Of a stretch of DNA of 64,000 nt, positions 34,051 through 42,245 are shown piece after piece. The position numbers and the translations under genes were made by a program. The stretch's first letter is position 1; each line of letters begins with the position of its first letter. The notes beneath the pieces were generated by a model. The model was not told the origin of the DNA, did not search any database, and worked only from the letters and a program-made list of their open reading frames with translations. Source of the DNA: Burkholderia sp. FERM BP-3421 (GTDB taxonomy: Bacteria; Pseudomonadota; Gammaproteobacteria; Burkholderiales; Burkholderiaceae); the NCBI RefSeq assembly GCF_028657905.1, contig NZ_CP117781.1, positions 2,852,001 to 2,916,000 on the forward strand, in the 5' to 3' direction.

Positions 34051-35076
34051 ATGAATTTCAAAAAAGTGCTCGCGGCGCTGATCGTCGCGCCGGTCCTGCT
34101 TGCGGTGTGTGCCGCGAGCATCGCGAACTACGCGGCCCGCGCGCGCGAGCGCGACGCGGCGGCGAGCGCCGCCCCGCCGGGCAGCCGCTTCGTGCGCGCG
34201 GCCGACGTGTCGATGCTGATCCAGGAGCGCGGCCCGGCGACGGGCGAGCCGATCGTGTTCGTATCCGGGCTCGGCGCATGGAGCGCGACCTGGCTGCCCA
34301 CCATGGACGCGCTCGCGCGCGCCGGCTACCGCACCATCGCGCTCGACCTGCCGCCGTTCGGCTATACCAGCCGCCCGGCCGCCGACGCCTACGACACATC
34401 GCACCAGGCGGCGCGCATTCTCGGCCTGCTCGATACGCTCGGCGTGCGCCGCGCGATCCTGGTCGGCCATTCATTCGGCGGACGCGCGACCGTCGAGGCG
34501 CTGCTCGCGCAGCCGCGGCGCTTCAGCGCGGCGGTGCTGGTCGACGTCGCGCTGCGCCTCGATCCGCCACCGCCCGCCGCGCCGGGCCTCGTCGCGCGCG
34601 GGCTCGGCGTACCCGCGCTGCGCCGGCCGCTGATCGCCGCGACGGCCACCAATCCGCACCTCACGCGCTGGTTCCTCGAACGCTTCACGACGCGGCACGG
34701 CGCGCTGTCGCCCGAGGTGGTCGCCGTCTATCAACGGCCGCTGTCGGTCGCCGGCACGACCACCGCCTACGGCGAGTGGCTCGACGCGTTCCTCAACGAT
34801 GCCGGCCGCGATCGCGGCGAGCGCAGCGCGGCGCTCGCCGCGCTGCCGATGCCGGTCGACGTGATCTGGGGCAACGCCGACACGGTCACGCCGCTCGCGG
34901 ACGGCGCGCGGCTCGCGCGGCTGTTGCCGAATGCGTCGTTGACGGTGCTGTCGGGGCTCGGGCATATCCCGCACGTCGAGGACAACGCCGCGTTCGTGCG
35001 GGCGGTCCTGCCGTTCGTCGGGCGCTGGTCGGGGCAGGAAGCGGGGGTGAGCGCGCGGGGGCGCGGCGCGCTCTGA
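34051..35076 (+). CDS. Alpha/beta hydrolase, membrane-anchored or exported
   Basis: A 341-residue hydrolase with an N-terminal hydrophobic segment (VLAALIVAPVLLAVCAASIA). The core has VFVSGLGAWSATWLPTMDAL, the nucleophile elbow LVGHSFGGRATVEALLAQ, Asp in DVIWGNADTVTPLADG and His in LSGLGHIPHVED, a complete triad typical of the epoxide hydrolase/haloperoxidase-like group. The substrate is unknown. It lies 105 bases upstream of the TIR/beta-helix gene; a hairpin between them argues against strong cotranscription. Confidence 0.85.
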   Translation: MNFKKVLAALIVAPVLLAVCAASIANYAARARERDAAASAAPPGSRFVRAADVSMLIQERGPATGEPIVFVSGLGAWSATWLPTMDALARAGYRTIALDLPPFGYTSRPAADAYDTSHQAARILGLLDTLGVRRAILVGHSFGGRATVEALLAQPRRFSAAVLVDVALRLDPPPPAAPGLVARGLGVPALRRPLIAATATNPHLTRWFLERFTTRHGALSPEVVAVYQRPLSVAGTTTAYGEWLDAFLNDAGRDRGERSAALAALPMPVDVIWGNADTVTPLADGARLARLLPNASLTVLSGLGHIPHVEDNAAFVRAVLPFVGRWSGQEAGVSARGRGAL

Positions 35077-35098
35077 TACGCTGCGGGACGAGAGAAAC

Positions 35099-35123
35099 GG
35101 GAAAGCGCCGGCCGCGCTTTCCC
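35099..35123 (+). terminator. Hairpin between the esterase and TIR genes
   Basis: A 10-base-pair perfect stem, GGGAAAGCGC (35099-35108) with GCGCTTTCCC (35114-35123) and a CGGCC loop, 22 bases after the esterase stop. There is no T-run after it, so termination would need Rho or be partial. Confidence 0.4.
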
Positions 35124-35181
35124 CGGCGGATGACGCATCCGCGCCGGGACGAATACGCAGGGAATAACAAGGAGATTTCGC

Positions 35182-37200
35182 GTGGCAAACAATCCGATTG
35201 CGTTCATGAGCTACGTGCACGTGGACGACGAGCATGAGAACGGGCGGCTGACCCAGTTTCGCGAACGCCTGAGCGGCGAGATTGGCATGCAGTTGGGCGA
35301 GCGTTTCGATATTTTCCAGGACCGCAAGGATCTGCGCTGGGGCGAGCAGTGGAAAGCGCGCCTCGACGGCGCGATCGACGCGGTCACGTTCCTGATTCCG
35401 ATCGTCACGCCCGCGTTCTTCAAGAGCCAGGCGTGCCGCGGCGAACTCGAGCGCTTCCTCGAACGGGAGCAGAAGCTCGGGCGCAACGACCTGATCATGC
35501 CGGTCTACTACCTCGATGCGCCGTCGATGAACGACGCGCAGAAGCGCGACAAGGATCCGCTCGCGGCGCTGCTCGCGACGCGCCAGTACGCGGACTGGCG
35601 CGCGCTGCGCTTCGATGCGCTCACCTCGGCGGAAGTCGGCAAGCGGCTCGCGGGCATCGCGCGGCAGATCGTGGAGGCGCTGGAGGTGCGCGTGGCCGCG
35701 CTGCCGGAAGTCGCGCCGGAAGTCGAGACGCGCGAGGCGGACAGCGCAACGGAATCCGACGGCAATCCGGCCGGCACGCAGGCGAGCGCCACCAAGGCGA
35801 CGGAGCAGGCGCGCGGCCCCGAGGCGCGCACCGAAGTGCCCACGCTGATCGTGGACGCCTTCCATCGCGGCGATCACTTGACGATCAACGCGGCGCTCGC
35901 CGCCGCCGCGCCGGGCGCGCGCATCCTGGTGCGTCCCGGCCTCTACCGGGAAGGGCTCGTCATCGACAAGCCGGTCGAGATCATCGGCGACGGCAATCGC
36001 GGCGACATCGTGATCGAGGCGCAGGATCAGGACGTCGTGCTCTTCAGGAGCAGCATGGGGCGCATCGCGAACCTGACGCTTCGACAGGCAGGAGGAGACA
36101 AATGGTATGGCGTCGACATCACCCAGGGCCGCCTCGACCTGGAAGACTGCGCCATCTCCAGCCAGAGTCTCGCCGGCATCGCCATCCACGACGGCGCCGA
36201 CCCGAGAATCCGCCGGAACCGGATACACGACGGCGCATCGGACGGCGTCATCGCTTACGAGAACGGCCTCGGCACCTTGGAAGACAATGAAATCGTCGGC
36301 CACGCCCAGCTTGGCGTGGCGATCTCGGAAGGCGCGCATGTCGCCCTCCACCGAAACCGCATCCACGGCGGACGCTCATTCGGCGTCGTTGTCGCCGACA
36401 CCGGTCGCGGGCTGCTCGAAGACAACGAGATATTCGACAACGTCGGCAGCAACGTCATCATCCAGGACGGCGGCAACCCCACGTTACGCCGCAATCGCAT
36501 TCATAGCGGCAAGGCTTCGGGTGTCTTCATCTGCGACAACAGCAAGGGCACGCTGGAAAACAACGACATCTTCAATAATCAGATGACAGGCGTGGAAATC
36601 AAGAACGGCGCCCAGCCCGCGCTCTACCTCAATCGCATCCACGACAATCACGCGAGCGGCGTATTCTTCAACACCGACGGCCTGGGCACGATCGAGAACA
36701 ACGAGATTTACGGCAATGCGCTCGCAGGCGTGGAAATCAAGAAGGGCGCGAATCCCACGCTGAGACGCAACCACATCCGCGATGGCAAGGGCAGCGGCGT
36801 GTTCGTCCACGAACACGGCGGAGGCGTGCTGGAAGGCAACGAGATCATCGGCAATACGCTATCGGGTGTCGAGATCCGGGAAGGCAGCAACCCGATCCTG
36901 CGCAAGAACCTCATCAGCAAAGGGAAAACGAATGGTCTGTATGTCCATAAGGACGGGCAAGGGATCATCGAGAAAAACCAGATCGTCGACAACGCCCACT
37001 CGGGGGTCGTGGTGCTCAGCGGCGGCAACCCCACGCTCCACACCAACCGCATCACCGGCAACGCCCAGATCGGCATCGACATCCGCAAGGACAGCGGCGG
37101 CACCTTCGAGAACAACGACCTGCGCGACAACCAGGAAGCCGCCTGGAAAATCGCCGCGGACGCACGGCAAGATCTCAAGCGCACGGGCAATCTCGAATGA
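35182..37200 (+). CDS. TIR domain fused to a right-handed parallel beta-helix
   Basis: A 672-residue cytosolic-looking protein. Residues 1-165 are a TIR domain: IAFMSYVHVDDEHENGRL, RFDIFQDRKDLRWGEQWK, FLIPIVTPAFFKSQACRGEL, with Glu88 at the position of the catalytic Glu of TIR NADases. A polar linker (about 175-215) leads to TLIVDAFHRGDHLTINAALA and ILVRPGLYREGLVIDKPVEI, the cap of a beta-helix. From residue 310 come 15 coils of exactly 23 residues, alternating two types (GVEIKKGANPTLRRNHIRDG and GVFVHEHGGGVLEGNEIIGN), then a short C-terminal cap. No signal peptide or membrane segment. Ribosome site AAGGAG precedes the ATG. NADase activity is inferred from the Glu only. Confidence 0.92.
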   Translation: MANNPIAFMSYVHVDDEHENGRLTQFRERLSGEIGMQLGERFDIFQDRKDLRWGEQWKARLDGAIDAVTFLIPIVTPAFFKSQACRGELERFLEREQKLGRNDLIMPVYYLDAPSMNDAQKRDKDPLAALLATRQYADWRALRFDALTSAEVGKRLAGIARQIVEALEVRVAALPEVAPEVETREADSATESDGNPAGTQASATKATEQARGPEARTEVPTLIVDAFHRGDHLTINAALAAAAPGARILVRPGLYREGLVIDKPVEIIGDGNRGDIVIEAQDQDVVLFRSSMGRIANLTLRQAGGDKWYGVDITQGRLDLEDCAISSQSLAGIAIHDGADPRIRRNRIHDGASDGVIAYENGLGTLEDNEIVGHAQLGVAISEGAHVALHRNRIHGGRSFGVVVADTGRGLLEDNEIFDNVGSNVIIQDGGNPTLRRNRIHSGKASGVFICDNSKGTLENNDIFNNQMTGVEIKNGAQPALYLNRIHDNHASGVFFNTDGLGTIENNEIYGNALAGVEIKKGANPTLRRNHIRDGKGSGVFVHEHGGGVLEGNEIIGNTLSGVEIREGSNPILRKNLISKGKTNGLYVHKDGQGIIEKNQIVDNAHSGVVVLSGGNPTLHTNRITGNAQIGIDIRKDSGGTFENNDLRDNQEAAWKIAADARQDLKRTGNLE

Positions 37201-37290
37201 AATCGCCGCGCCGGCCGCGCGCCCCGTCTTGAAACACCGGCGCGTCGCGCGCCGCCTCATCGCCTCGCCCTTCACCCCAAGGAGACACGC

Positions 37291-38106
37291 ATGACCCGCA
37301 CCATCGCCGAAAAACGCGCCGCGTTCCGCGCGCTGCACGCCTCCGGTTGCTTCATGTTGCCGAACCCCTGGCACATCGGCAGCGCCCGCTACCTGGAAAG
37401 CCTGGGTTTCAAGGCGCTCGCCTCCACCAGTTCCGGCCTCGCGTGGTCGCTGGGCCATGCCGACAACCACCTCACCCGCGACACCGTGCTCGCGCACCTG
37501 CGCGCGCTCGTCGCCGCGACCGACCTGCCCGTCAACGCCGATTTCGAGAACGGCTTCGGCGCCGATCCCGATGCGCTCGCCGACAGCGTGCGGCTCGCGG
37601 TCGATACCGGTGTCGCGGGCCTGTCGATCGAGGATTCGACGGGCGCGCCCACCGCGCCGCTGTTCGCGCTCGACGTCGCGGTCGAACGCATCAGGGCCGC
37701 GCGGCACGCGATCGACGCGGCGGGCGGCGACGTGCTGCTGGTCGGCCGCGCGGAGAACTTCCTGGTCGGCGCGCCGGACCTCGACGACACGATCAAGCGT
37801 CTCGCGGCCTACGCCGAGGCGGGCGCCGACGTGCTCTACGCGCCCGGCATCCGCACCCGCGAACAGATCGAGGCCGTGGTCGCCGCGGTCGCGCCGAAGC
37901 CGGTGAACCTGCTGATCGGCTCGCCGTCCGAATTCACGCTGCAGGACGTCGCCGCGCTCGGCGTGCGACGCGTCAGCGTGGGCGGCGCGCTCGCCCGCAC
38001 CGCATGGGGCGGCTTCATGCGCGCGGCGCAAGGGCTCGTCGAGGGCCGCTTCGACGCCTTCGCCGACGGCGCGCCGCACGCCGACCTGAATCGCATGTTC
38101 CAGTAA
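37291..38106 (+). CDS. Isocitrate lyase / PEP mutase family protein
   Basis: A 271-residue TIM-barrel protein. FMLPNPWHIGSARYLESLGF, then ASTSSGLAWSLGHADN, the Mg-binding VNADFENGFGADPDALADSV, and GVAGLSIEDSTGAPTAPLFA are the family's active-site strands. It also has LVGRAENFLVGAPDLDDTIK. The key loop lacks the KKCGH of true isocitrate lyases, so it is of the carboxyphosphonoenolpyruvate/oxaloacetate-lyase-like group that cleaves or rearranges 2-oxo acids. An AAGGAG ribosome site precedes the ATG. It lies 90 bases after the TIR gene. Confidence 0.87.
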   Translation: MTRTIAEKRAAFRALHASGCFMLPNPWHIGSARYLESLGFKALASTSSGLAWSLGHADNHLTRDTVLAHLRALVAATDLPVNADFENGFGADPDALADSVRLAVDTGVAGLSIEDSTGAPTAPLFALDVAVERIRAARHAIDAAGGDVLLVGRAENFLVGAPDLDDTIKRLAAYAEAGADVLYAPGIRTREQIEAVVAAVAPKPVNLLIGSPSEFTLQDVAALGVRRVSVGGALARTAWGGFMRAAQGLVEGRFDAFADGAPHADLNRMFQ

Positions 38107-38112
38107 GCCCCG

Positions 38113-38158
38113 CCGCGAACGCGGAGCGCGACGCCGCGCGCGCGTCCCGCGTTCGCGG
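38113..38158. terminator. Hairpin between convergent genes
   Basis: CCGCGAACGCG (38113-38123) pairs perfectly with CGCGTTCGCGG (38148-38158) around a very GC-rich 24-base loop. It lies between the convergent PEP-mutase-family and LysR genes and could end both transcripts, although neither side has a T-run. Confidence 0.4.
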
Positions 38159-38191
38159 CCGGCGGCTTCGCCGCGCCCGGTGCCCGCGCCG

Positions 38192-39076
38192 TCACGCCAC
38201 CGCCCGCGTCCCTTCCTCCGCCTCGGCGACGATCCAGTCATGAAACAGCTGCATCGCGGGCGACATCGCGCGCGAACGCAGCCACACGAGCCAGTAGCCG
38301 CCCGTGCGGATCTCGACCTCGAACGGCCGCATCAGCACGCCCGCCTGCAACTCGCGCACGAACATCGCGGGCGGCGCCAGCGCGACGCCCGCGCCCTGGA
38401 TCGCCGCCTCCACCATCAGGCGCGACGAATCGAACACGGGGCCGTTGAGCGGCCACGGCGCAAGCTCCGCCGCCGCGAACCAGTTCAGCCATTCGTCCGC
38501 GCGATACGAGCGCAGCAGCGTCTCGCGCTCCAGCGCGGCCGGCGTGTCGAGCCGTTCGGCGATCTCCGGCGCGCACAGCGCCGTGAGCGGCGCGTCGAGC
38601 AGGAAGGTGCCGTGCGTGCCGTGCCAGGTGCCCTCCCCGAAGCGGATCGCGAAATCGAGCCCTTCCGCGGCAAGGTCGACGAGATTGTTGTGGGTCAGCA
38701 GCCGCAGCTCGACGAACGGATGCGTCTGGCGAAACCGACGCAGGCGAGGCATCAGCCAACCTATGGCAAAGGTGCCGACCACGCCGATCGTCAGCACCTC
38801 GTGGAAATGCCCGCCGTCGAACTGCTTGAGCACCGTCTCGATCCGGCTGAACGCGTCGCTGAGCACGGGCAGCAGCGCGCGGCCCTCGTCGGTGATCCCG
38901 AGACCGCGCGGCAGGCGCTTGAACAGCGTGCAGCCGAGCCGCTCCTCGAGCTGCCGCACCTGCTGGCTGACGGCCGCCTGGGTCACGCGCAGCTCCAGCG
39001 CCGCACGCGTGAAGCTCAGGTGCCGCGCCGACGATTCGAACGCCCGAAGCGCATTCAGAGGAAGATGGGGTCGCAT
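38192..39076 (-). CDS. LysR-family regulator of the beta-lactamase (AmpR/PenR type)
   Basis: A 294-residue LysR protein opening MRPHLPLNALRAFESSARHL, then SFTRAALELRVTQAAVSQQV in the winged helix, exactly the pattern of AmpR/PenR/GcvA regulators. The effector domain has LTIGVVGTFAIGWLMPRLRR, then ALEGLDFAIRFGEG-like and GVALAPPAMFVRELQAG segments. In Burkholderia and enterics such regulators bind between themselves and a divergent beta-lactamase gene and activate it when cell-wall fragments accumulate. The same divergent layout occurs here, with the beta-lactamase at 39206. Confidence 0.9.
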   Translation of the reverse strand: MRPHLPLNALRAFESSARHLSFTRAALELRVTQAAVSQQVRQLEERLGCTLFKRLPRGLGITDEGRALLPVLSDAFSRIETVLKQFDGGHFHEVLTIGVVGTFAIGWLMPRLRRFRQTHPFVELRLLTHNNLVDLAAEGLDFAIRFGEGTWHGTHGTFLLDAPLTALCAPEIAERLDTPAALERETLLRSYRADEWLNWFAAAELAPWPLNGPVFDSSRLMVEAAIQGAGVALAPPAMFVRELQAGVLMRPFEVEIRTGGYWLVWLRSRAMSPAMQLFHDWIVAEAEEGTRAVA

Positions 39077-39205
39077 ATCGGTCCATTAGATTTTCTTTTG
39101 CTTGCCGGTAATTATCGTCGTTTGCAAGCATTTCGAAAAGGACCGATAGTCCTGATGCGCCGGCGCCGTCGCACCCCATCCACCCGATCGAAAGAGAGCC
39201 TGCTC
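39077..39205. promoter_or_regulatory. Divergent LysR / beta-lactamase promoter region
   Basis: A 129-base intergenic region, AT-rich in its first half (CCATTAGATTTTCTTTTGC). It contains the inverted repeat GCTTGC (39100-39105) and GCAAGC (39124-39129), 18 bases apart, in the place expected for the LysR-type operator. This supports inducible control of the beta-lactamase by the divergent regulator. Confidence 0.5.
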
Positions 39206-40084
39206 ATGACTCACTCCCCGCTCCGCCGTACGCTGCTGCTGGCCGGCAGCGCCGCGCCGCTCGCGTTCGCCCTGCGCGCCCATGCGGCCGACACCGCCGC
39301 CTCGTCCGCCCCCGCCGTCGCGCGCCTCGCCGCCCTCGAGCGCAAGGCGGGCGGCCGGCTCGGCGTCTGCGCGCTCGATACCGCGAACGGCGCGCTCCTG
39401 GGCCACCGCGCCGACGAGCGCTTCCCCCTGTGCAGCACCTTCAAGCTGATGCTGTCCGCGGCGGTGCTGGCCCGCGCGCAGCACGAGGCCGGCCTGCTGG
39501 AGCGGGTGATCCGCTACGACAAGCGCGACCTCCTCGATTACTCGCCGATCACGGAACAGCACGTGGGCGCGGGCATGACGGTCGCGGCACTGTGCGCGGC
39601 GACGCTGCAGTACAGCGACAACGCCGCGGCGAACCTGCTGCTGAAAGTGCTCGGCGGGCCGGCCGCCGTCACCGCGTTCGCGCGCTCGATCGGCGACGCG
39701 ACGTTCCGGCTCGACCGCTGGGAACCGGAGCTGAACAGCGCGCTGCCGGGCGACCCGCGCGACACCAGCACGCCGAGCGCGATGGCGCGCAGCCTGCGCG
39801 CGCTGCTGGTCGACGATGCACTGCCGCCCGCGCAGCGCACGCAGCTGCGGGATTGGCTGCTCGGCAACACGACGGGCGACAAGCGCATCCGCGCGGGCGT
39901 GCCGGCCGGCTGGCGCGTGGCCGACAAGACCGGGACCGGCGCGCGCGGCACCGTCAACGACATCGGCGCGCTGTGGCCGCCCGAGCGGCAGCCGGTGCTG
40001 CTCGCGCTCTTCTACACGGGCGGCAAGGGCGGCGACGCGATCCTCGCGGACGCGGCCCGCATCGTCGCCGGCGCGCTCGGCTGA
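39206..40084 (+). CDS. Class A beta-lactamase (PenA-like)
   Basis: A 292-residue serine beta-lactamase. All motifs are intact: STFK (in FPLCSTFKLMLSAAVL), SDN (in LQYSDNAAANLLL), Glu166 (in WEPELNSALPGDPRDT), and KTG (in VADKTGTGARGTVND). Cys precedes the catalytic Ser, as in several Burkholderia and carbapenemase-type enzymes. The leader SPLRRTLLLAGSAAPLAFAL has twin arginines before a weakly hydrophobic stretch, so export is probably by Tat; no lipobox Cys is seen. It hydrolyses beta-lactams in the periplasm. Start chosen at the ATG giving the complete leader. Confidence 0.93.
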   Translation: MTHSPLRRTLLLAGSAAPLAFALRAHAADTAASSAPAVARLAALERKAGGRLGVCALDTANGALLGHRADERFPLCSTFKLMLSAAVLARAQHEAGLLERVIRYDKRDLLDYSPITEQHVGAGMTVAALCAATLQYSDNAAANLLLKVLGGPAAVTAFARSIGDATFRLDRWEPELNSALPGDPRDTSTPSAMARSLRALLVDDALPPAQRTQLRDWLLGNTTGDKRIRAGVPAGWRVADKTGTGARGTVNDIGALWPPERQPVLLALFYTGGKGGDAILADAARIVAGALG

Positions 40085-40094
40085 CGCGCCGCGC

Positions 40095-40397
40095 TCAATC
40101 GAAGTCGAACAGGTCGAACAGCGATTTCTTCTTGCGGTAACCGGAATGCGCATGGCCGCCGTCGCGCGGCGCGCTTCCGCGCTGGCCCCAGTCGTCGTGG
40201 CGCGCGGCCGAGGGCGAGGGCGAGGGCGCGCGCGCCGCGTCGCGCCCGGCGGGCCGCGCGTCATCGGCGCGGGCGATCAGCTTGTCCAGTTCGCCGCGGT
40301 CGAGCCACACGCCTCGGCAGGCGGGACAGTAGTCGATCTCGATGGCCTGGCGCTCGGTCATCAACAGGTCGGGGGTCTTGCAGGCCGGACATTTCAT
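40095..40397 (-). CDS. Zinc-ribbon (TFIIB-type) protein
   Basis: A 100-residue protein: MKCPACKTPDLLMTERQAIE, then IDYCPACRGVWLDRGELDKL, the two CPxC knuckles and WLDRGEL signature of the small zf-TFIIB family. A disordered Arg/Ser/Pro/His-rich middle ends in a basic-acidic tail (YRKKKSLFDLFDFD). An AAGGAG site precedes the ATG. It probably binds zinc and perhaps nucleic acid; no function is established. It converges on the beta-lactamase gene with a 10-base gap. Confidence 0.85.
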   Translation of the reverse strand: MKCPACKTPDLLMTERQAIEIDYCPACRGVWLDRGELDKLIARADDARPAGRDAARAPSPSPSAARHDDWGQRGSAPRDGGHAHSGYRKKKSLFDLFDFD

Positions 40398-40441
40398 CGT
40401 GACGCTCCTTGCGACAGCGGGTTGCCTTCGATCGTGCGAGG

Positions 40442-40471
40442 AAAAAGCCGCCGCCCGTCGCGGGCGGCGGC
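40442..40471 (-). terminator. Rho-independent terminator of the terC-like gene
   Basis: GCCGCCGCCCG (40447-40457) and CGGGCGGCGGC (40461-40471) form an 11-base-pair perfect stem with a TCG loop. On the minus strand it is followed by TTTTTCC. It lies just beyond the terC-like stop at 40478. Confidence 0.88.
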
Positions 40472-40477
40472 ACGCGC

Positions 40478-41224
40478 TTACTCCGCGCCGGAGCGGCGGC
40501 GCTTCGCGCGCCGCGCCAGCATGTTCATCCCTTCGACGAAAGCCGAGAACGCCATCGCCGCGTAGATATAGCCCTTCGGCACGTGCGTCCCGAAGCCTTC
40601 CGCGATCAGCGTCATGCCGATCACGACGAGGAAGCTGAGCGCGAGCATCACGATGGTCGGGTTGCGGTCGATGAAGCGCGCGAGCGGCTGGGCCGCGAAC
40701 AGCATCACCATCACGGCGGCGATCACCGCGACGAACATGATCGGGACGTGTTCCGTCATGCCGATCGCCGTCACGATGCTGTCGATCGAGAACACCAGGT
40801 CGAGCATGATGATCTGGCTGATCGCCGCCCACATGCCCAGGCCGACCGCGCCGCTCGCGCCGCCCGCCGCGTCGCCGTCGCGCGACACGTGGTGATGCAT
40901 TTCGCGGGTCGCCTTCCAGACGAGGAACAGGCCGCCCGAGATCAGGATCACGTCGCGCCAGGAAAACGCATGGTCGAACAGCGAGAACACCGGTTCGGTC
41001 AGGCGCGCGATCCACGCCACCATGCCGAGCAGCGCGAGCCGCATCACCAGCGCGAGCGCGATGCCGATCCGCTGGGTGCGGGCGCGCTGCGCCTCGGGCA
41101 GCTTGTTGCTCAGGATCGAGATGAAGATCAGGTTGTCGATGCCCAGCACGACCTCCATCACGACGAGCGTGAGCAAGGCCGCCCAGACGGCGGGGTCGAC
41201 AGCGAGTGCGAGCAGGTAGTCCAT
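40478..41224 (-). CDS. TerC-family integral membrane protein
   Basis: A 248-residue protein with about seven helices. The family signature is clear: VVMEVVLGIDNLIFISILSN with the membrane-embedded Asp, mirrored later by IIMLDLVFSIDSIVTAIGMT. TerC/Alx/YkoY-type proteins export manganese or other divalent metals during or after secretion. A His-rich cytosolic loop (REMHHHVSRDGDAAGG) could bind metal. It ends at a strong terminator and is divergent from the NhaR-like gene. Confidence 0.9.
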   Translation of the reverse strand: MDYLLALAVDPAVWAALLTLVVMEVVLGIDNLIFISILSNKLPEAQRARTQRIGIALALVMRLALLGMVAWIARLTEPVFSLFDHAFSWRDVILISGGLFLVWKATREMHHHVSRDGDAAGGASGAVGLGMWAAISQIIMLDLVFSIDSIVTAIGMTEHVPIMFVAVIAAVMVMLFAAQPLARFIDRNPTIVMLALSFLVVIGMTLIAEGFGTHVPKGYIYAAMAFSAFVEGMNMLARRAKRRRSGAE

Positions 41225-41332
41225 GAGGATGCGCGGGGTTCAGGTCGAAAGACCCGATGATGCACGCATTTTCGTTTCGAAAAAATCAGCGATAATCAGA
41301 TCTTTGATTCGGTTTTTCCGAAGTTAACCGCC

Positions 41333-42214
41333 ATGCTGAACTTTCGCCATTTGTATTACTTCTGGGTGGTCGTGAAGGAAGGCGGCTTCGCCCGCGCGGC
41401 CGAGCGGCTGGATATGGCCGTGCAGACCATCAGCGCGCAGGTGCGCGAGCTGGAAAAAGCGCTCGGGCACCCCTTGCTCAAGCCCGCCGGACGCGGCGTG
41501 ACGATGACCGACGCCGGCCAGGCGGCGTTCGCACGGGCGGAAGAGATCTTCCAGCTCGGGCGGCTGATCCCGGACGAGGTCCGCGAGGCATCGAGCGGCG
41601 CGGTCGCGCGGCTCGCGGTCGGGCTGTCGGACGGGATCTCCAAGCTGGCCGCGCATGCCCTGCTCGCGCCCGTGCTGGATACGCCCGCGCTGCGGCTGCT
41701 GTGTCACGAGGGCGAGCACGAGGAACTGCTCGGCGAACTGGCGCTGCATCACCTCGACCTGGTGCTGGCGGGGCAGCCCGCGCCGTACAACGCGAACCTG
41801 CGCGTGACGAGCGAGCGGCTCGCCGAATCGCCGGTCGACTGGTACGGGCCGGCCGCGCTGGTCACGCGCGCCGCGCGCGCCGGCTTCCCCGGCAGCCTCG
41901 CCGCGCTGCCGGTCCTGCTGCCGACCACGCACTCGCCGCTGCGCGCGCGGCTCGACCGCTGGCTCGAAAGCGTCGGCGTGCGGCCGCGCATCGCCGGCGA
42001 ATTCGAGGACAGCGCGCTGATGGCCGTGTTCGCCGCGCGCGGGCTCGGCGTGTTTCCGCTCAGCCAGCTCGGCGCGGGCGACGCCACGCTGCTGCGCGAC
42101 CTGCGCCCGCTCGGGCGCGCCGAGGGCGTGAGCGAGGAAATCCACGCGATCCGTTCGCGGCGCGGCCAGCATCATCCGCTCGCCGCGCGCGTGGTGGAGG
42201 CCGTGCGCGCTTGA
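41333..42214 (+). CDS. nhaR: LysR-family regulator, NhaR-like
   Basis: A 293-residue LysR protein. The N-terminus MLNFRHLYYFWVVVKEGGFA, then RAAERLDMAVQTISAQVREL, and the effector part LAVGLSDGISKLAAHALLAP, PVLLPTTHSPLRARLDRWLE are those of NhaR, the regulator of Na+/H+ antiporter genes. No nhaA gene is nearby; the divergent TerC-like gene may be its local target. The short AT-rich region upstream (41277-41325) contains ATCAGCGATAATCAGATC, a likely promoter. Confidence 0.85.
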   Translation: MLNFRHLYYFWVVVKEGGFARAAERLDMAVQTISAQVRELEKALGHPLLKPAGRGVTMTDAGQAAFARAEEIFQLGRLIPDEVREASSGAVARLAVGLSDGISKLAAHALLAPVLDTPALRLLCHEGEHEELLGELALHHLDLVLAGQPAPYNANLRVTSERLAESPVDWYGPAALVTRAARAGFPGSLAALPVLLPTTHSPLRARLDRWLESVGVRPRIAGEFEDSALMAVFAARGLGVFPLSQLGAGDATLLRDLRPLGRAEGVSEEIHAIRSRRGQHHPLAARVVEAVRA

Positions 42215-42245
42215 ACAGGGCGCGCCGCGGCGAAGAACCCGCCCG

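Noticed and set aside
36109..37143. DNA repeat array separate from the gene
   Set aside because: The 69-base periodicity is the coding sequence of beta-helix coils in one intact frame.
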